DNA of 64,000 nt from Clostridium sp. (GCA_018362895.1 JAHALR010000005.1:21394-85393), one strand, 5' to 3'. Shown: positions 8,209 through 17,696, counted from the first letter of the stretch. Notes: generated from the letters alone by a model not told the origin. Made by a program: numbers and translations.

Positions 8209-10239
8209 ATGAAAATTGGTAACAGGCTTAATTATACAGATATTAAAAATAAGGCAGTAAAACAAAAAGAAAAAATTACAGAAATTATAACCGAACCCTT
8301 AAAAAAAATGCCAACAAAAGCTAAAAAAGGTGCATTAGTTGCAATGTTTCTTCTTCCTGTGTTAGGCGGTGGTATAGTTAATAAATGTAGTACTGACAAA
8401 GATCCTGATAATATAGAAGTCGTTGATAAGCCAACAGAAGATTTTACTGAGCAGGAGAAATATCTTGATAAGACTGATGCAACTTTTTATGTTGTACAAA
8501 AAGGCGATAACCCAAATAAAATTGCTTCAAAATTTGATGTTTCTGTGACAAGACTTCTTGCTGAAAATAGTTTAGAGTCTTCTTCGCTTATTTATCCGTC
8601 CGATACTTTATTGATTCCTGAATCATATAAAGTTAAAAATGTGAAGTCTCTTGAAGATGTTTCAGCGCTGACCGGTTTTGACAAGGAATTCCTTGAAGAA
8701 TTGTGTAATATGGAGGGAATTCACAAAGAGATTTATAAGGATAGAAACGGAAATAAGACAATAGGTGTAGGTCATGTTGTTAAATCGGATGAATTATCAA
8801 AATTTTCAGGTAAAACACTTTCGGACAGTGAAGTATTCACAATACTAGCTCAAGATTTAGTAGACAGGGAGCTTAATCTTAAAGTTTTTATTTCTGAAGA
8901 TACATATTCTTCAATTCCTTCACATTTGAAAGAATCTCTTCTTGATTTAGTTTTTAATAAAGGAGAAGGTGCAGTCAGAGACAATAAGAATATAATGGAT
9001 GGCTTAAATAACAAAGATTATGTCAAGGTTATTTCAAATTTAAACCAGGACTATTCTGTTGTTACCAAAGAAAATGGCGAAAAGGTAAGAAAATATGCCA
9101 GCGGATTAAGCAAAAGACGATTGTTTGATATTCAAAATGCCTGTAAAATTTTTAAAAACGGAATGCCTACCGAAGTTTTAAAATCAGCAAAGAACGTTTA
9201 TGAAAAAGGTCTTGTTTATATGTCACAGGAAAATGAAAGAGGGGAGTTTCCAAATAATTCCTATGAAAATGTTCTTAAAGAATATAAAGGTTTGGCATAT
9301 GGATGGTTTGATGGAAGAATTGGTGAAAAATCCACAGATGTTTCTAAAAAGAATGCTAAAAGGAATTCTGTTAAAATAGAAACATCAACTCAATCATCAG
9401 GAAATACCGGAAGTTCTCAAGTCATTTATGTTAATGGAAAGAAAACTGATTGGACAGTTGCTTCTCTATATGAAGATTGGGAAAGAACAGCAAAAAATAA
9501 TATGAGACCTTTTAAAAGACCCATGCCTGTTGTTGATAAGAATGGAAATCTTACGGCAGAAGTGAGGGTTATTGATTTGAAGAAAAAGGGTCCTTTGAGT
9601 GGAAAAACAATTATAATTAATCCCGGTCATGGTGGTGCAATGGCAAACGGTACTAATGTAAATTTTGATCCTGGCACAAGTAATGCTGTAATGAGCAAAA
9701 AGAATCCCAACGTAGAAACTAATACTTTTATTGGTAATGCCGGTAAACCACTGGAAGAATGGATAGTAAATAAAAGAATTGCAGATAATCTTGTTAAAAA
9801 AATTACTAATGCCGGTGGAAAAGTTATCTATGTTCAAGGTTCTGTTTACAATGCAATGACAGCAATAAGAGATATTCAAAAGGAAAATAAAGTAAATTTA
9901 GTTGTAAGTCTTCATAGTAATTCATGCGGTGACAAAAGAGGAATATATGTAATTGCAAATAAAAGAGGCGGAATTATTGATAAAGAAGATCAAAAATTTG
10001 CTAGAATAGTTTCTAATAAATTGAATGAACATTCTTGGTTTAAGGGAATTACTCACCAAACAGAACAATCATTAGGCGTTTTGTCTTCTTCTGCAAAAAA
10101 ATCTTCTCCGGTTCCTGGAATTTTGATAGAAACAGGTAATCTCAAGAATGAAACAGATGTTGCAAATTTGAATTCAAGGACATTTAAAGATCAAATGATT
10201 GAATCAATTTTTGAAGGGATAAATGATTATTTAAAATAG
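8209..10239 (+). CDS. Membrane-anchored LysM / T4-type lysozyme / amidase_3 hydrolase
   Basis: A 676-residue cell-wall enzyme. After a basic N-terminus a single membrane segment spans about residues 43-60 (ALVAMFLLPVLGGGI). A LysM domain follows (near 96-142: FYVVQKGDNPNKIA). Next is a GH24 muramidase domain with the T4 lysozyme triad at exact spacing: Glu169, Asp178 and Thr184 (YKDRNGNKTIGVGH). The C-terminal domain is an N-acetylmuramoyl-L-alanine amidase of the amidase_3 type (NPGHGG near residue 473, SLHSN near 569). The protein should cut both glycan strands and stem peptides in the periplasm. ATG 8209 is preferred because AAGGAG lies 8 bases before it. No phage genes surround it, so a role in growth, division or release is more likely than lysis. 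Confidence 0.85.
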   Translation: MKIGNRLNYTDIKNKAVKQKEKITEIITEPLKKMPTKAKKGALVAMFLLPVLGGGIVNKCSTDKDPDNIEVVDKPTEDFTEQEKYLDKTDATFYVVQKGDNPNKIASKFDVSVTRLLAENSLESSSLIYPSDTLLIPESYKVKNVKSLEDVSALTGFDKEFLEELCNMEGIHKEIYKDRNGNKTIGVGHVVKSDELSKFSGKTLSDSEVFTILAQDLVDRELNLKVFISEDTYSSIPSHLKESLLDLVFNKGEGAVRDNKNIMDGLNNKDYVKVISNLNQDYSVVTKENGEKVRKYASGLSKRRLFDIQNACKIFKNGMPTEVLKSAKNVYEKGLVYMSQENERGEFPNNSYENVLKEYKGLAYGWFDGRIGEKSTDVSKKNAKRNSVKIETSTQSSGNTGSSQVIYVNGKKTDWTVASLYEDWERTAKNNMRPFKRPMPVVDKNGNLTAEVRVIDLKKKGPLSGKTIIINPGHGGAMANGTNVNFDPGTSNAVMSKKNPNVETNTFIGNAGKPLEEWIVNKRIADNLVKKITNAGGKVIYVQGSVYNAMTAIRDIQKENKVNLVVSLHSNSCGDKRGIYVIANKRGGIIDKEDQKFARIVSNKLNEHSWFKGITHQTEQSLGVLSSSAKKSSPVPGILIETGNLKNETDVANLNSRTFKDQMIESIFEGINDYLK

Positions 10240-10301
10240 ATACTCCATGCCAATTGTAAAAAAATCGTGTATATTATAATTAGAAATAAGTGGAGAGTTG
10301 C

Positions 10302-10703
10302 ATGAAAGATTTTTCTTGGGATAACAAATATAATATAGATATTGAGCGATTCGATAACCAGCATAAACATCTTGTTGAAGTGCTGAAAGATATAAATAAG
10401 GCAATGGAAGATAAAAGAGACAAGCTTGCAATTGCCCAGGTTATAAACAATCTGAAAAAATATGCTGATGAACATTTGTTAGAAGAGGAAAACTTTCTTA
10501 TTGAAATCGGATATCCTCATTATGAAGAACACAAACTTCATCATCAAAGATTTAAAGAACAATTAGCAAAATTTTGTGATGATTTTAACTCTGACAGATA
10601 TTTATTGCATTTTGAAATAGCTGTGTTTTTAAAAAATTGGATTCTTAATCATATTAGCGTAGTTGATAAAAAATATGCAGAATATTTTAAGAATATAAAC
10701 TAA
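10302..10703 (+). CDS. Bacteriohemerythrin
   Basis: A 133-residue single-domain hemerythrin with a non-heme di-iron O2-binding site. The ligand pattern is visible: His21 (DNQHKHL), His58 and Glu62 (DEHLLEEENF), His77 and His81 (YEEHKLHHQRF), then a late His and Asp in WILNHISVVDKKY. It is the usual length for the bacterial family and has no added domain or signal peptide, so it is cytosolic. In anaerobes such proteins are thought to bind or scavenge oxygen. ATG 10302 is chosen because GGAGAG lies 4 bases upstream; the GTG at 10290 precedes that site. Confidence 0.92.
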   Translation: MKDFSWDNKYNIDIERFDNQHKHLVEVLKDINKAMEDKRDKLAIAQVINNLKKYADEHLLEEENFLIEIGYPHYEEHKLHHQRFKEQLAKFCDDFNSDRYLLHFEIAVFLKNWILNHISVVDKKYAEYFKNIN

Positions 10704-10843
10704 ATAAATTATTATTCATTATTGTGTTCAAATAATCTTTAAAAAAATTCTTTATTTATATTACTGCTGTTAGTTAAGTTTTAATAAATTTTAAGGCGGC
10801 ATAAATTTACTTATGAGAGATGTCTTGTCAAGCTCGGAATACT

Positions 10844-10871
10844 TTGATGTTTTAATATCCATTGTTATAAT
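10844..10871 (+). promoter_or_regulatory. Candidate sigma-70 promoter for the nitroreductase gene
   Basis: TTGATG at 10844-10849 and TATAAT at 10866-10871 are separated by 16 bases, 64 bases before the start codon at 10936. A second TATAAT at about 10889-10894 may be an alternative -10. In AT-rich DNA chance matches are common. Confidence 0.45.
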
Positions 10872-10935
10872 AGTAAGAAGATATCAGTTATAATACAGTT
10901 AGTAGCGATCTTATTGTCAATGGGGGAAATATAAT

Positions 10936-11559
10936 ATGGAACTATATGAAGCAATAGAAAAACGCAGAACAATTCGTGATTTTGAGAACAAACCTGTTGA
11001 AATAGATACAATAAAAAGAATTTTATCAGCAGGTCTGAAAGCTCCGACAAATAATCATTTGAGAGAATGGGAATTTGTGATTATAAATGATAAAAATGAA
11101 CGATCAAGGGTTTTGAATTTGGAAGATATGACAAATCCAGAGGATTGTGAAAAAATGTTAGATGGTTTTGGAATGACGGATTCTGATCAGAGAGGAATGT
11201 ATCATATTGCAATGCCAAAACAGTTTTCAATGCTTTATAATTCAGGCTGTTTAATTTTACCGTTTTTTAAATTAAGAGAGTCTTTAATGCATCCGACGAG
11301 TTTGAGTTCACTAAATGAGTTTGCATCAATATGGTGCTGTGTTGAAAATATACTTCTTGCTGCTGCTTCAGAAGGCTTGTTTGGCGTAACACGTATTCCA
11401 ATGGCTGAAGAATTGGAACATATTAAGCAAATTATTAATCATCCTGAAAATTATACAATGCCCTGCTATATTGCACTGGGTTATCCTGCGGAAAAGGCAA
11501 AATTGCCTATACAAAAGGTAATCAATGTTGAAGATAGAATTCATATTAATCACTGGTAA
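10936..11559 (+). CDS. Nitroreductase-family flavoprotein
   Basis: A 207-residue FMN-dependent nitroreductase-like protein. The signature start AIEKRRTIRDFENKPV binds the FMN phosphate through its Arg pair, followed by LSAGLKAPTNNHLREWEFVII, and the C-terminal half has the expected small helices and ALGYPAEKA. These enzymes reduce nitro groups, quinones or flavins with NAD(P)H; the substrate cannot be told from sequence. It is transcribed alone, with a promoter-like sequence upstream and a weak hairpin downstream. A good GGGGG ribosome-binding stretch lies just before ATG 10936. Confidence 0.85.
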   Translation: MELYEAIEKRRTIRDFENKPVEIDTIKRILSAGLKAPTNNHLREWEFVIINDKNERSRVLNLEDMTNPEDCEKMLDGFGMTDSDQRGMYHIAMPKQFSMLYNSGCLILPFFKLRESLMHPTSLSSLNEFASIWCCVENILLAAASEGLFGVTRIPMAEELEHIKQIINHPENYTMPCYIALGYPAEKAKLPIQKVINVEDRIHINHW

Positions 11560-11636
11560 GTATGCTAATTTGGTAAAAATATATTTCTTGAACTTCACAA
11601 ACTAAATATAAATTAACAGTTGATTTTAGAAAAAGG

Positions 11637-11660
11637 AACACAAAATTGTGTTTTGTATTT
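11637..11660 (+). terminator. Weak hairpin with T-rich tail
   Basis: AACAC/GTGTT arms around a six-base AT loop, followed by TTGTATTTTT, lie about 80 bases after the nitroreductase stop. The stem is short, so this is only a possible terminator. Confidence 0.35.
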
Positions 11661-11716
11661 TTAATGTCATTGTCGATTAGTAAATCCAACCTGCGAGCTG
11701 TTATGCTATTTATTTG

Positions 11717-12238
11717 TTAATATTTTATTAAATCAATATCTACATTATAATGCTTATCAATTAATAAAAAATTATAGTTATATTTTTTGCACATCTCAAA
11801 ATAACGAGCATTTTCATTAAGAAGATATTCTTTTGTGCAATATGAATCATCCATTCGCTTTTCAATTATACTAGCATATTTTATTATATCTGAATAATTT
11901 TGTTTAATATATTGATCACTCATTATGAGGCAATAATAATTAATTTGCTTTAAATAGACATTTGAAAATGATTGTTTCCAGTTACTAGGGATATAACATC
12001 CTTCTATAACAAGGTTTTGTTGATTTTCAATAGCAGTTTTTATTACTTCACAAGTAATAGGCCAGAGATAAGCTTGCAGTTCTTCGTCCTTTTCTGGTGT
12101 TAAATTTGTATATTTACTTCGTATTAAACCCATTTTTAATAGGTCCATGGATAAATAAGGAAAATTGTATTTTTCAAGAATTTTTTGAGCTAAATTTGTT
12201 TTGCCTGTGTGAGATGCACCTGTAATTATAATAATCAT
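11717..12238 (-). CDS. P-loop NTPase / small-molecule kinase-like protein
   Basis: A 173-residue protein beginning directly with a Walker A loop, IIITGASHTGKTNLA (Lys about 13). Length and layout resemble nucleoside/nucleotide kinase-like P-loop proteins: a possible Walker B-like strand NLVIEGCYIP near residue 75, a lid-like region near 110-135 and an aromatic C-terminal strand. It has no signal peptide. It stands alone, convergent with the nitroreductase gene. The fold is well supported by the P-loop and the strand order; the substrate is unknown. An AAA-type antitoxin or zeta-like kinase is an alternative I cannot rule out. Confidence 0.65.
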   Translation of the reverse strand: MIIIITGASHTGKTNLAQKILEKYNFPYLSMDLLKMGLIRSKYTNLTPEKDEELQAYLWPITCEVIKTAIENQQNLVIEGCYIPSNWKQSFSNVYLKQINYYCLIMSDQYIKQNYSDIIKYASIIEKRMDDSYCTKEYLLNENARYFEMCKKYNYNFLLIDKHYNVDIDLIKY

Positions 12239-12312
12239 AAAAAATCATACTGTCTGTTATAATCAAACTGGTCGTTAAAATACACTAAACATTAAAATAT
12301 ATCATAAAAACT

Positions 12313-12349
12313 AAAAAACTGACTTTTAGAAAATCTCTAAAAGTCAGTT
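12313..12349 (-). terminator. Terminator downstream of tRNA-fMet
   Basis: On the minus strand a perfect 14-bp stem (arms 12336-12349 and 12317-12330) with a 5-base loop is followed by a T6 run (12313-12318). It starts 9 bases after the CCA end of the tRNA, the right place for its intrinsic terminator. Confidence 0.88.
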
Positions 12350-12357
12350 AAATCAAA

Positions 12358-12434
<77 letters not shown>

Positions 12435-12748
12435 TTATTTATTTAATCTATATTTTATATTATTTCATGTAAATATAAATTTTCAAGTATTTTTCTTTAT
12501 CAATAAAGACAATGCTTTTCAGGTATCTGTAATATTTTTTTATACATTTTTATTAAGTTTAGTAAAAAATAGTTTTTTTTTATTTTCTTTCTTTTCCATA
12601 AAACAACAGTACAAAATCAGAACAAAAAATATATGTTATGTTGAATATAGCCGTTGACCGGAAAAAGTAAAATGCGTTTTAGGATGCTAATTTGTCTCTT
12701 TAGATGAGGGAAAGAAATGTCATAGTATATTGCAATCTCTTTTGTAAA
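12435..12748. other. Gene-free interval upstream of tRNA-fMet
   Basis: About 314 bases between the 5' end of tRNA-fMet and the stop of the autotransporter gene. It is very AT-rich and probably holds the minus-strand promoter of the tRNA in the first 60 bases (TATAAAATATAG-like sequence), but no clean -35/-10 pair. I see no convincing coding frame, hairpin or repeat in the remainder. Confidence 0.5.
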
Positions 12749-15346
12749 TTAAATAGAGAACCTTAAACCAAACTGAAGAGCAATACCATTTCTTCCTCCA
12801 TTACGCATCATTGTTTCAAAGAATCCTGTGAGTCTGTCTCCCCAACGTTTTTGAACACCTATGCCATACTGTACAAAAGGTTTTACAGAAAGGCTTGGCA
12901 GATATACATCATCAGCTTGGAATCTAGCGTGATCTATGACATTCCATATCATTGATACACATATATAAGGCTGCATATATTCTTTAAAATTACCTATTAA
13001 TTTAATCTGTGGTTCAATATGTAAGGCATGCAGAGGTTTTGTATCTATGCTTGCACCAGAAGCAGCAGTATAGTTAAAAGTATTTATAAATGAATAGGAC
13101 ATCAGTAAACTTGGCTGAATTATAAATTGTCTTTCTTTTGTTTGAAAATTATATCCGGTTTTTTGTGCAATACCTGTATTTAGCATAGCAAACTCATCCC
13201 GTCCGAACATAGTAGATGCCTCTCCGACATTTGCTCCTGCATTGGCAGTCCATGCGGAAAAGAAATTACCTTTATAGAATACTCCGTATAAGCCGGTTAA
13301 TCCTCCATTATTATAAATTCCAATGCCTTCATAAGCTTGATGTGAGCCATTATAAGAAGCGTATGCTCCATATAATGAATACCACCCTCTTTTTAGTTTA
13401 TTCAAACCACTTTCTACACCAAACATACTGCCATAGCTTACATTTGAAACTCTAGGTCCTCTTTTTAAAGGTACATTTTCAAATGTAGTATACGGTTTAA
13501 ACCATACACCTTTATGCTCTTCAGGCATATTAAAGGGTGAAAAGGTAAATTGGTTCATAGAACTTGCAAATTTATTTTGGTACTCATATCCTGTTTGTGC
13601 TTCAGGTTTAATAATCATTACCATATCGAGATTTGAAAAAATGTTTCTGTAAGAATCAATCTGTGTAAGATAACCAGCCAACTGAGTTGCAACAGCTGAT
13701 GCAAGAATAGATGGCGTAAAGTTTTCTCTGATAAATTCAAAATTTCCATCAGCCGAGTTATAATTGGCATTATAGCTGTAAATAGGAGTTTTTATAATCG
13801 TTGAATTATAATGTACGTGATCTTTTAAAATAGAATCTGCAAAAGGTATGGATATATAATCACTTTTGGGTACGCCTTCTAAATAGAGTCCGCCCACATT
13901 TAAAACTCCTCCACTAAATCCCGAGGCACTAATTGTATCCATTGTATTAGTATTAAAATTTACGTCAGGAAAAATGTTTGCTGTTCCTGAAACGGTTAAA
14001 TTTCCAAAATTAACATTATCGATAATTCCGTTCTGCATATTAAACTCGATGTTATTTTCAAAATTTGTATTTGTTGCATTAAAATATGAGCTGTTTGCAA
14101 GAAGATTTACTCTGCCTTCTTCAAAACTAAAGTTTCCTGTGTAATTTTTATTTACTCCACCAAGATTAAGAATTCCACTGCCTTTTTTATATATATTTCC
14201 TTCTCCTTTTATACCACTAAGAACATTTGTTGTACCATTGGAATCGAAAGTTAGTTTTCCTGTTGATGTATTATAAATATCATTTAAGCTTCCTGCTTTG
14301 TCATAATTTTCTCTTAAAGTTGTATTTTCAATAACAAATTCACCTTTGTTATATATAGCTCCACCCTCTCCAATTGTGCCGCTTTGGTTAATTGTATTGT
14401 TTTCAATTATAGAATTCTTTATAGTTATTGTGCCATTGATTTCATTGTATACTGCCCCTCCTAATGATTCTTGATTGGAGGAAACACTATTATTACGGAT
14501 TACAGTATTATTGATACTAATGTTTCCAAAGTTAGCTATGGCGCCTCCATAAGCAAAAGAATAGTTTCCTGATTTTACATAATTTCCATTTAATAAACTA
14601 TTGTTGATTTTTAGGTTTCCAATGTTATATATGGCACCTCCATAGGCAAAAGAATTATCTGGGCCTTCTGCATAGTTATTATTGAATAGCGTATTATTTA
14701 TGTCTAATGTTCCATTATTGAATATTGCTCCGCCATAAGGTACTACTGTTCCATACGAATAATTATTATTAAATATAGAATTATTTATAGTCATATTTGC
14801 CAGATTGCTTTGATATCCGTTTGCTACTGCACCTCCGAAAGATGAAGCACCAAGAGTATAATTATCAGAAAACAGTGATGAATCAATACTTACACTTCCA
14901 TCATTAAGGTTATATACAGCACCGGCAACACCGAAATTTAGCCCATTGGAATCAACAAAGTTATTGCTAAATATCGAATTTTTTATATTTAGTTGCCCCT
15001 GGTTATTAAAAATTGCTCCAGCAAAGCTTGAGGCGTTATACCTTTGCCCTTTACAATTTAATATTTGCATTTCATTAAATAAAGAATCTTGATTTAAAAT
15101 AAAACCACTGAACGCATCTTTCCCGTCTAAAAAGTGATTGTGCCCTTGAAATGTTATGTCTAAGTTTATAAATGTATTTCTAATAGAGGCATCTGAAGTT
15201 AAGTCATCTGCAAATTCAAGTGTATCACCATTTTGAGGATGGGAGTTTATTAAATCATCAAAAGTTGATATTATTATATCATTTGCATACGCTTTCAAAT
15301 TTATAAAAAATAAAAGTATAATTAATAAATATTTAATACTTTGCAT
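12749..15346 (-). CDS. Type V autotransporter with parallel beta-helix passenger
   Basis: An 865-residue outer-membrane/secreted protein. Residues 1-21 form a Sec signal peptide ending AYA. The passenger (about 50-380) has eight or so imperfect 33-40-residue repeats of the form GGA(I/V)(Y/F)N-G-L-I-N-S-F-NN, the pattern of Pmp/adhesin-type right-handed beta-helices. A glycine-rich autotransporter-associated strand (GEGNIYKKGSGILNLGG) follows near residue 390. The last about 260 residues are rich in alternating aromatic strands (KGVWFKPYTTF, WYSLYGAYASY) and end in FGLRFSI, consistent with a 12-strand barrel. It is likely a surface adhesin or cell-contact protein. It has no operon partners. 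Confidence 0.85.
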   Translation of the reverse strand: MQSIKYLLIILLFFINLKAYANDIIISTFDDLINSHPQNGDTLEFADDLTSDASIRNTFINLDITFQGHNHFLDGKDAFSGFILNQDSLFNEMQILNCKGQRYNASSFAGAIFNNQGQLNIKNSIFSNNFVDSNGLNFGVAGAVYNLNDGSVSIDSSLFSDNYTLGASSFGGAVANGYQSNLANMTINNSIFNNNYSYGTVVPYGGAIFNNGTLDINNTLFNNNYAEGPDNSFAYGGAIYNIGNLKINNSLLNGNYVKSGNYSFAYGGAIANFGNISINNTVIRNNSVSSNQESLGGAVYNEINGTITIKNSIIENNTINQSGTIGEGGAIYNKGEFVIENTTLRENYDKAGSLNDIYNTSTGKLTFDSNGTTNVLSGIKGEGNIYKKGSGILNLGGVNKNYTGNFSFEEGRVNLLANSSYFNATNTNFENNIEFNMQNGIIDNVNFGNLTVSGTANIFPDVNFNTNTMDTISASGFSGGVLNVGGLYLEGVPKSDYISIPFADSILKDHVHYNSTIIKTPIYSYNANYNSADGNFEFIRENFTPSILASAVATQLAGYLTQIDSYRNIFSNLDMVMIIKPEAQTGYEYQNKFASSMNQFTFSPFNMPEEHKGVWFKPYTTFENVPLKRGPRVSNVSYGSMFGVESGLNKLKRGWYSLYGAYASYNGSHQAYEGIGIYNNGGLTGLYGVFYKGNFFSAWTANAGANVGEASTMFGRDEFAMLNTGIAQKTGYNFQTKERQFIIQPSLLMSYSFINTFNYTAASGASIDTKPLHALHIEPQIKLIGNFKEYMQPYICVSMIWNVIDHARFQADDVYLPSLSVKPFVQYGIGVQKRWGDRLTGFFETMMRNGGRNGIALQFGLRFSI

Positions 15347-15552
15347 AAGAATTTATATTATTTTCTCAAGCAATATAAACCATTAATCATTTGTATATTC
15401 TTTTATAGATAATTGTCTGTTTGTAAGAGTAATGGATAAACATTATAAATTATTTAAGATGGATTTTGTTATTCATAAATTGCTTTAAAAACGTTTTTTT
15501 ATGAAAGTTAATAAGTTTTATTATATGGCTATGTTGCATAAAATCTGGTGAA

Positions 15553-15873
15553 TTATTTCAGCAAAAATGTTCGCATATATTTGTGTGCAAGTGCTAATTC
15601 ATCTTTATTCAGCTTATCCATCATAGTAATGATATCAGATTTTAAATCTTCTGAATTTTGCAGGTAATAAAATTCAAACAAGTCTTTAGGTTCAACATCT
15701 AAAGCATTTGCAAGTCGTTCAATCAAATCTGGAGATGGAAAATTTTTACCACTTTCAATACAGCTTATATGTTTATCGTCTACGTTAACTAATTCTGCAA
15801 GTTGTGCTTGTGTTATATTTTTCTTTTTGCGATATTCTTTAATTTTTCGCCCGAATAAGACTTTTAAATTCAC
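15553..15873 (-). CDS. XRE-family (Cro/cI-type) transcriptional regulator
   Basis: A 106-residue protein with an N-terminal helix-turn-helix of the XRE type (about residues 8-62: KIKEYRKKKNITQAQLAEL, then HISCIESGKNFPSPDLI) and a short helical C-terminal tail that may dimerise. This two-part layout matches small chromosomal HTH regulators. It is divergent from the pseudopilin gene across 167 bases and co-oriented with the autotransporter gene 206 bases away, either of which it might control; no operator repeat is obvious. The target is unknown. Confidence 0.82.
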   Translation of the reverse strand: MNLKVLFGRKIKEYRKKKNITQAQLAELVNVDDKHISCIESGKNFPSPDLIERLANALDVEPKDLFEFYYLQNSEDLKSDIITMMDKLNKDELALAHKYMRTFLLK

Positions 15874-16040
15874 TATAATAACCTCTTATTTAATCTTATT
15901 CGCCAAAACAAAAATCTGAAATGGTGTATTGGGTAACAAATTGACTATAATTTACTTATTTGATAGAATTTATGGTGAAATAGGTAAATTTTATATGTTT
16001 TTATACTTAATTTACAGAATTTGTAAAAGAGGTGTTTTGT

Positions 16041-16700
16041 ATGAATAAGAAATTTAATGGTTTTACACTTGCAGAAACTCTTATGACTCTTGTAATTATT
16101 GGTGTTATTGCTGCGATAACTATTCCAAATCTTAAAAAACAAGCGGATGCACAACAAACTATTGCCGGATTAAAGAAAGCTTATTCAACTTTATCAAATG
16201 TAATAAATATGTCTGAAAATGAGAATTCCTATTTAAAAAGCTGGAATTTTAATTTAAGCTCGGAAGATTTTTATAAAACGTATTTAACAGATTATTTCAA
16301 TGTTATCTCTGAGTGTTCATCATTATCTTCTGCGTGTTTTGGGGACGGTATTAAGTATGCGAATGGAAATGATTTTAGCGGGACGTCTGCTTATTCTTTT
16401 ATCTTGGCAGATGGGTCAAGAGTTATATTATTGAATCAAAAAGCCCATGCTCATTTTTTGTATGACATAAATGGTAATAAAAAGCCAAATAAAGTGGGCA
16501 TGGATGTATTTGTTTTTACACTTACTCCACGAGCTTTTAGCGAAGAAGGTACACATAATGTGCCAGAACCAGGTCTTTATCCTTTTGGAGCAGGTCTATC
16601 CAGAAATGAGATGCTTACGCAATGTAAAGGACAAGGTGATGCATGTACGGGACTGATAATTAGTGATAATTACCAAATAAAATCTGATTTTCCATGGTAG
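16041..16700 (+). CDS. Type II/IV pseudopilin-like protein
   Basis: A 219-residue protein with a class III prepilin leader: a short basic leader MNKKFNG, cleavage after Gly7, then FTLAETLMTLVIIGVIAAITIPNL, where the F and the Glu5 of the mature protein are conserved and the helix is hydrophobic. The globular part has paired cysteines near residues 93-102 (ECSSLSSAC) and 195-204. PilD-type processing and assembly into a type IV pilus or type II secretion pseudopilus is expected, but no pilus assembly gene is nearby. Orphan genes of this type, with the same leader wording, are typical of Gastranaerophilales genomes as I recall them. ATG 16041 is preferred over GTG 16032 because AAAGAGG is well placed upstream. 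Confidence 0.88.
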   Translation: MNKKFNGFTLAETLMTLVIIGVIAAITIPNLKKQADAQQTIAGLKKAYSTLSNVINMSENENSYLKSWNFNLSSEDFYKTYLTDYFNVISECSSLSSACFGDGIKYANGNDFSGTSAYSFILADGSRVILLNQKAHAHFLYDINGNKKPNKVGMDVFVFTLTPRAFSEEGTHNVPEPGLYPFGAGLSRNEMLTQCKGQGDACTGLIISDNYQIKSDFPW

Positions 16701-16702
16701 GG

Positions 16703-17632
16703 TTAAACAGATTTGAAATACTCAATTGTTTTTTTCAAGCCGTCTATAATATCAATTTTAGGTTCCCAGTTCAATTCTTGTTTAGCTATCGTTATATCAG
16801 GTTTTCTTTTTACAGGATCATCGCTGGGCAATGGCATAAAGGATATTTTTGAAGACGTGCCTGTTAGATTAATAATCTTTTCGGCCAAATCCAAAACTGT
16901 TCTTTCAGAAGGATTGCCAAGATTTACAGGGCCGATAAATTTTTTCTCGTTATTCATCATCCTGATTGCACCCTCTACAAGGTCATCCACATAACAAAAA
17001 CTTCTTGTCTGAGAGCCGTCACCGTAAATTGTAATATCCTCGCCTTTGATTGCCTGCATAATACAATTAGAAACAACTCTTCCGTCTTTCGGGTCCATAT
17101 TGGGACCGTAGGTATTAAAAATTCTTATTATCCTAATATCCACACCATACTGCCTGTGATAATCCATCATCAATGTTTCAGCAGTACGTTTTCCCTCATC
17201 GTAACAGCTTCTTATACCTATCGGATTTACATTTCCCCAGTAGGTTTCTTTTTGCGGATGTATAAGAGGATTACCGTAAACCTCGGAGGTTGATGCTTGT
17301 AAGATAGTTGCATTATATTTTTTTGCAAGCTCAAGCATATTTAAAATGCCGAGTACAGAGGTTTTCATAGTTTTAACAGGGTCAAACTGGTAATGCGGAG
17401 GGCTTGCCGGGCAAGCTAAATTATAAATTTGGTCTGCCTTTATATCAATAGGTTCAATAATATCGTGTTCAATCAGCTCGAAATTAGGGTTATCAAGCAT
17501 ATCGGCAATATGTTGTTTTAATCCTGTAAAAAAATTGTCTAAACATATTACATGATTCCCTTCGCTTAAAAGCCTCCTACACAAATGATTTCCAATAAAA
17601 CCTGCTCCGCCTGTAACTAAAATTCTTTTCAT
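16703..17632 (-). CDS. UDP-glucuronate decarboxylase (UDP-xylose synthase)
   Basis: A 309-residue extended SDR. It has the NAD motif TGGAGFIG near residues 7-14, the UXS-specific stretch NLACPASPPHYQ near 71-82, and the catalytic pair Tyr144/Lys148 in SCYDEGKR. RSFCYVDDLVEG and the length match UXS rather than 4-epimerases or dTDP-glucose dehydratase. It converts UDP-glucuronate to UDP-xylose with CO2 release, in the cytosol, for cell-surface polysaccharide. It stands alone, convergent with the pseudopilin gene with 2 bases between the stops, and divergent from the CoA-disulfide reductase gene. UDP-glucose dehydrogenase, needed to supply substrate, is not in the window. Confidence 0.9.
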   Translation of the reverse strand: MKRILVTGGAGFIGNHLCRRLLSEGNHVICLDNFFTGLKQHIADMLDNPNFELIEHDIIEPIDIKADQIYNLACPASPPHYQFDPVKTMKTSVLGILNMLELAKKYNATILQASTSEVYGNPLIHPQKETYWGNVNPIGIRSCYDEGKRTAETLMMDYHRQYGVDIRIIRIFNTYGPNMDPKDGRVVSNCIMQAIKGEDITIYGDGSQTRSFCYVDDLVEGAIRMMNNEKKFIGPVNLGNPSERTVLDLAEKIINLTGTSSKISFMPLPSDDPVKRKPDITIAKQELNWEPKIDIIDGLKKTIEYFKSV

Positions 17633-17696
17633 GATTGAATCCCTATCTGTTTTCCTTCATAATTCTAACATAACATAAAATAAAAGGAGAGTTTTA

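Noticed and set aside
9466..9879. Minus-strand frame of 137 codons across the amidase domain
   Set aside because: It lies antisense to the clearly conserved amidase region; the composition is that of a shadow.
8209..10239. Phage endolysin
   Set aside because: The lysozyme domain is T4-like, but the LysM, membrane helix and amidase plus the lack of holin or structural genes point to a cellular enzyme.
13900..15100. DNA repeat or CRISPR-like array in the autotransporter gene
   Set aside because: The repetition is at protein level (33-40-residue beta-helix units); DNA copies differ and spacing is uneven.
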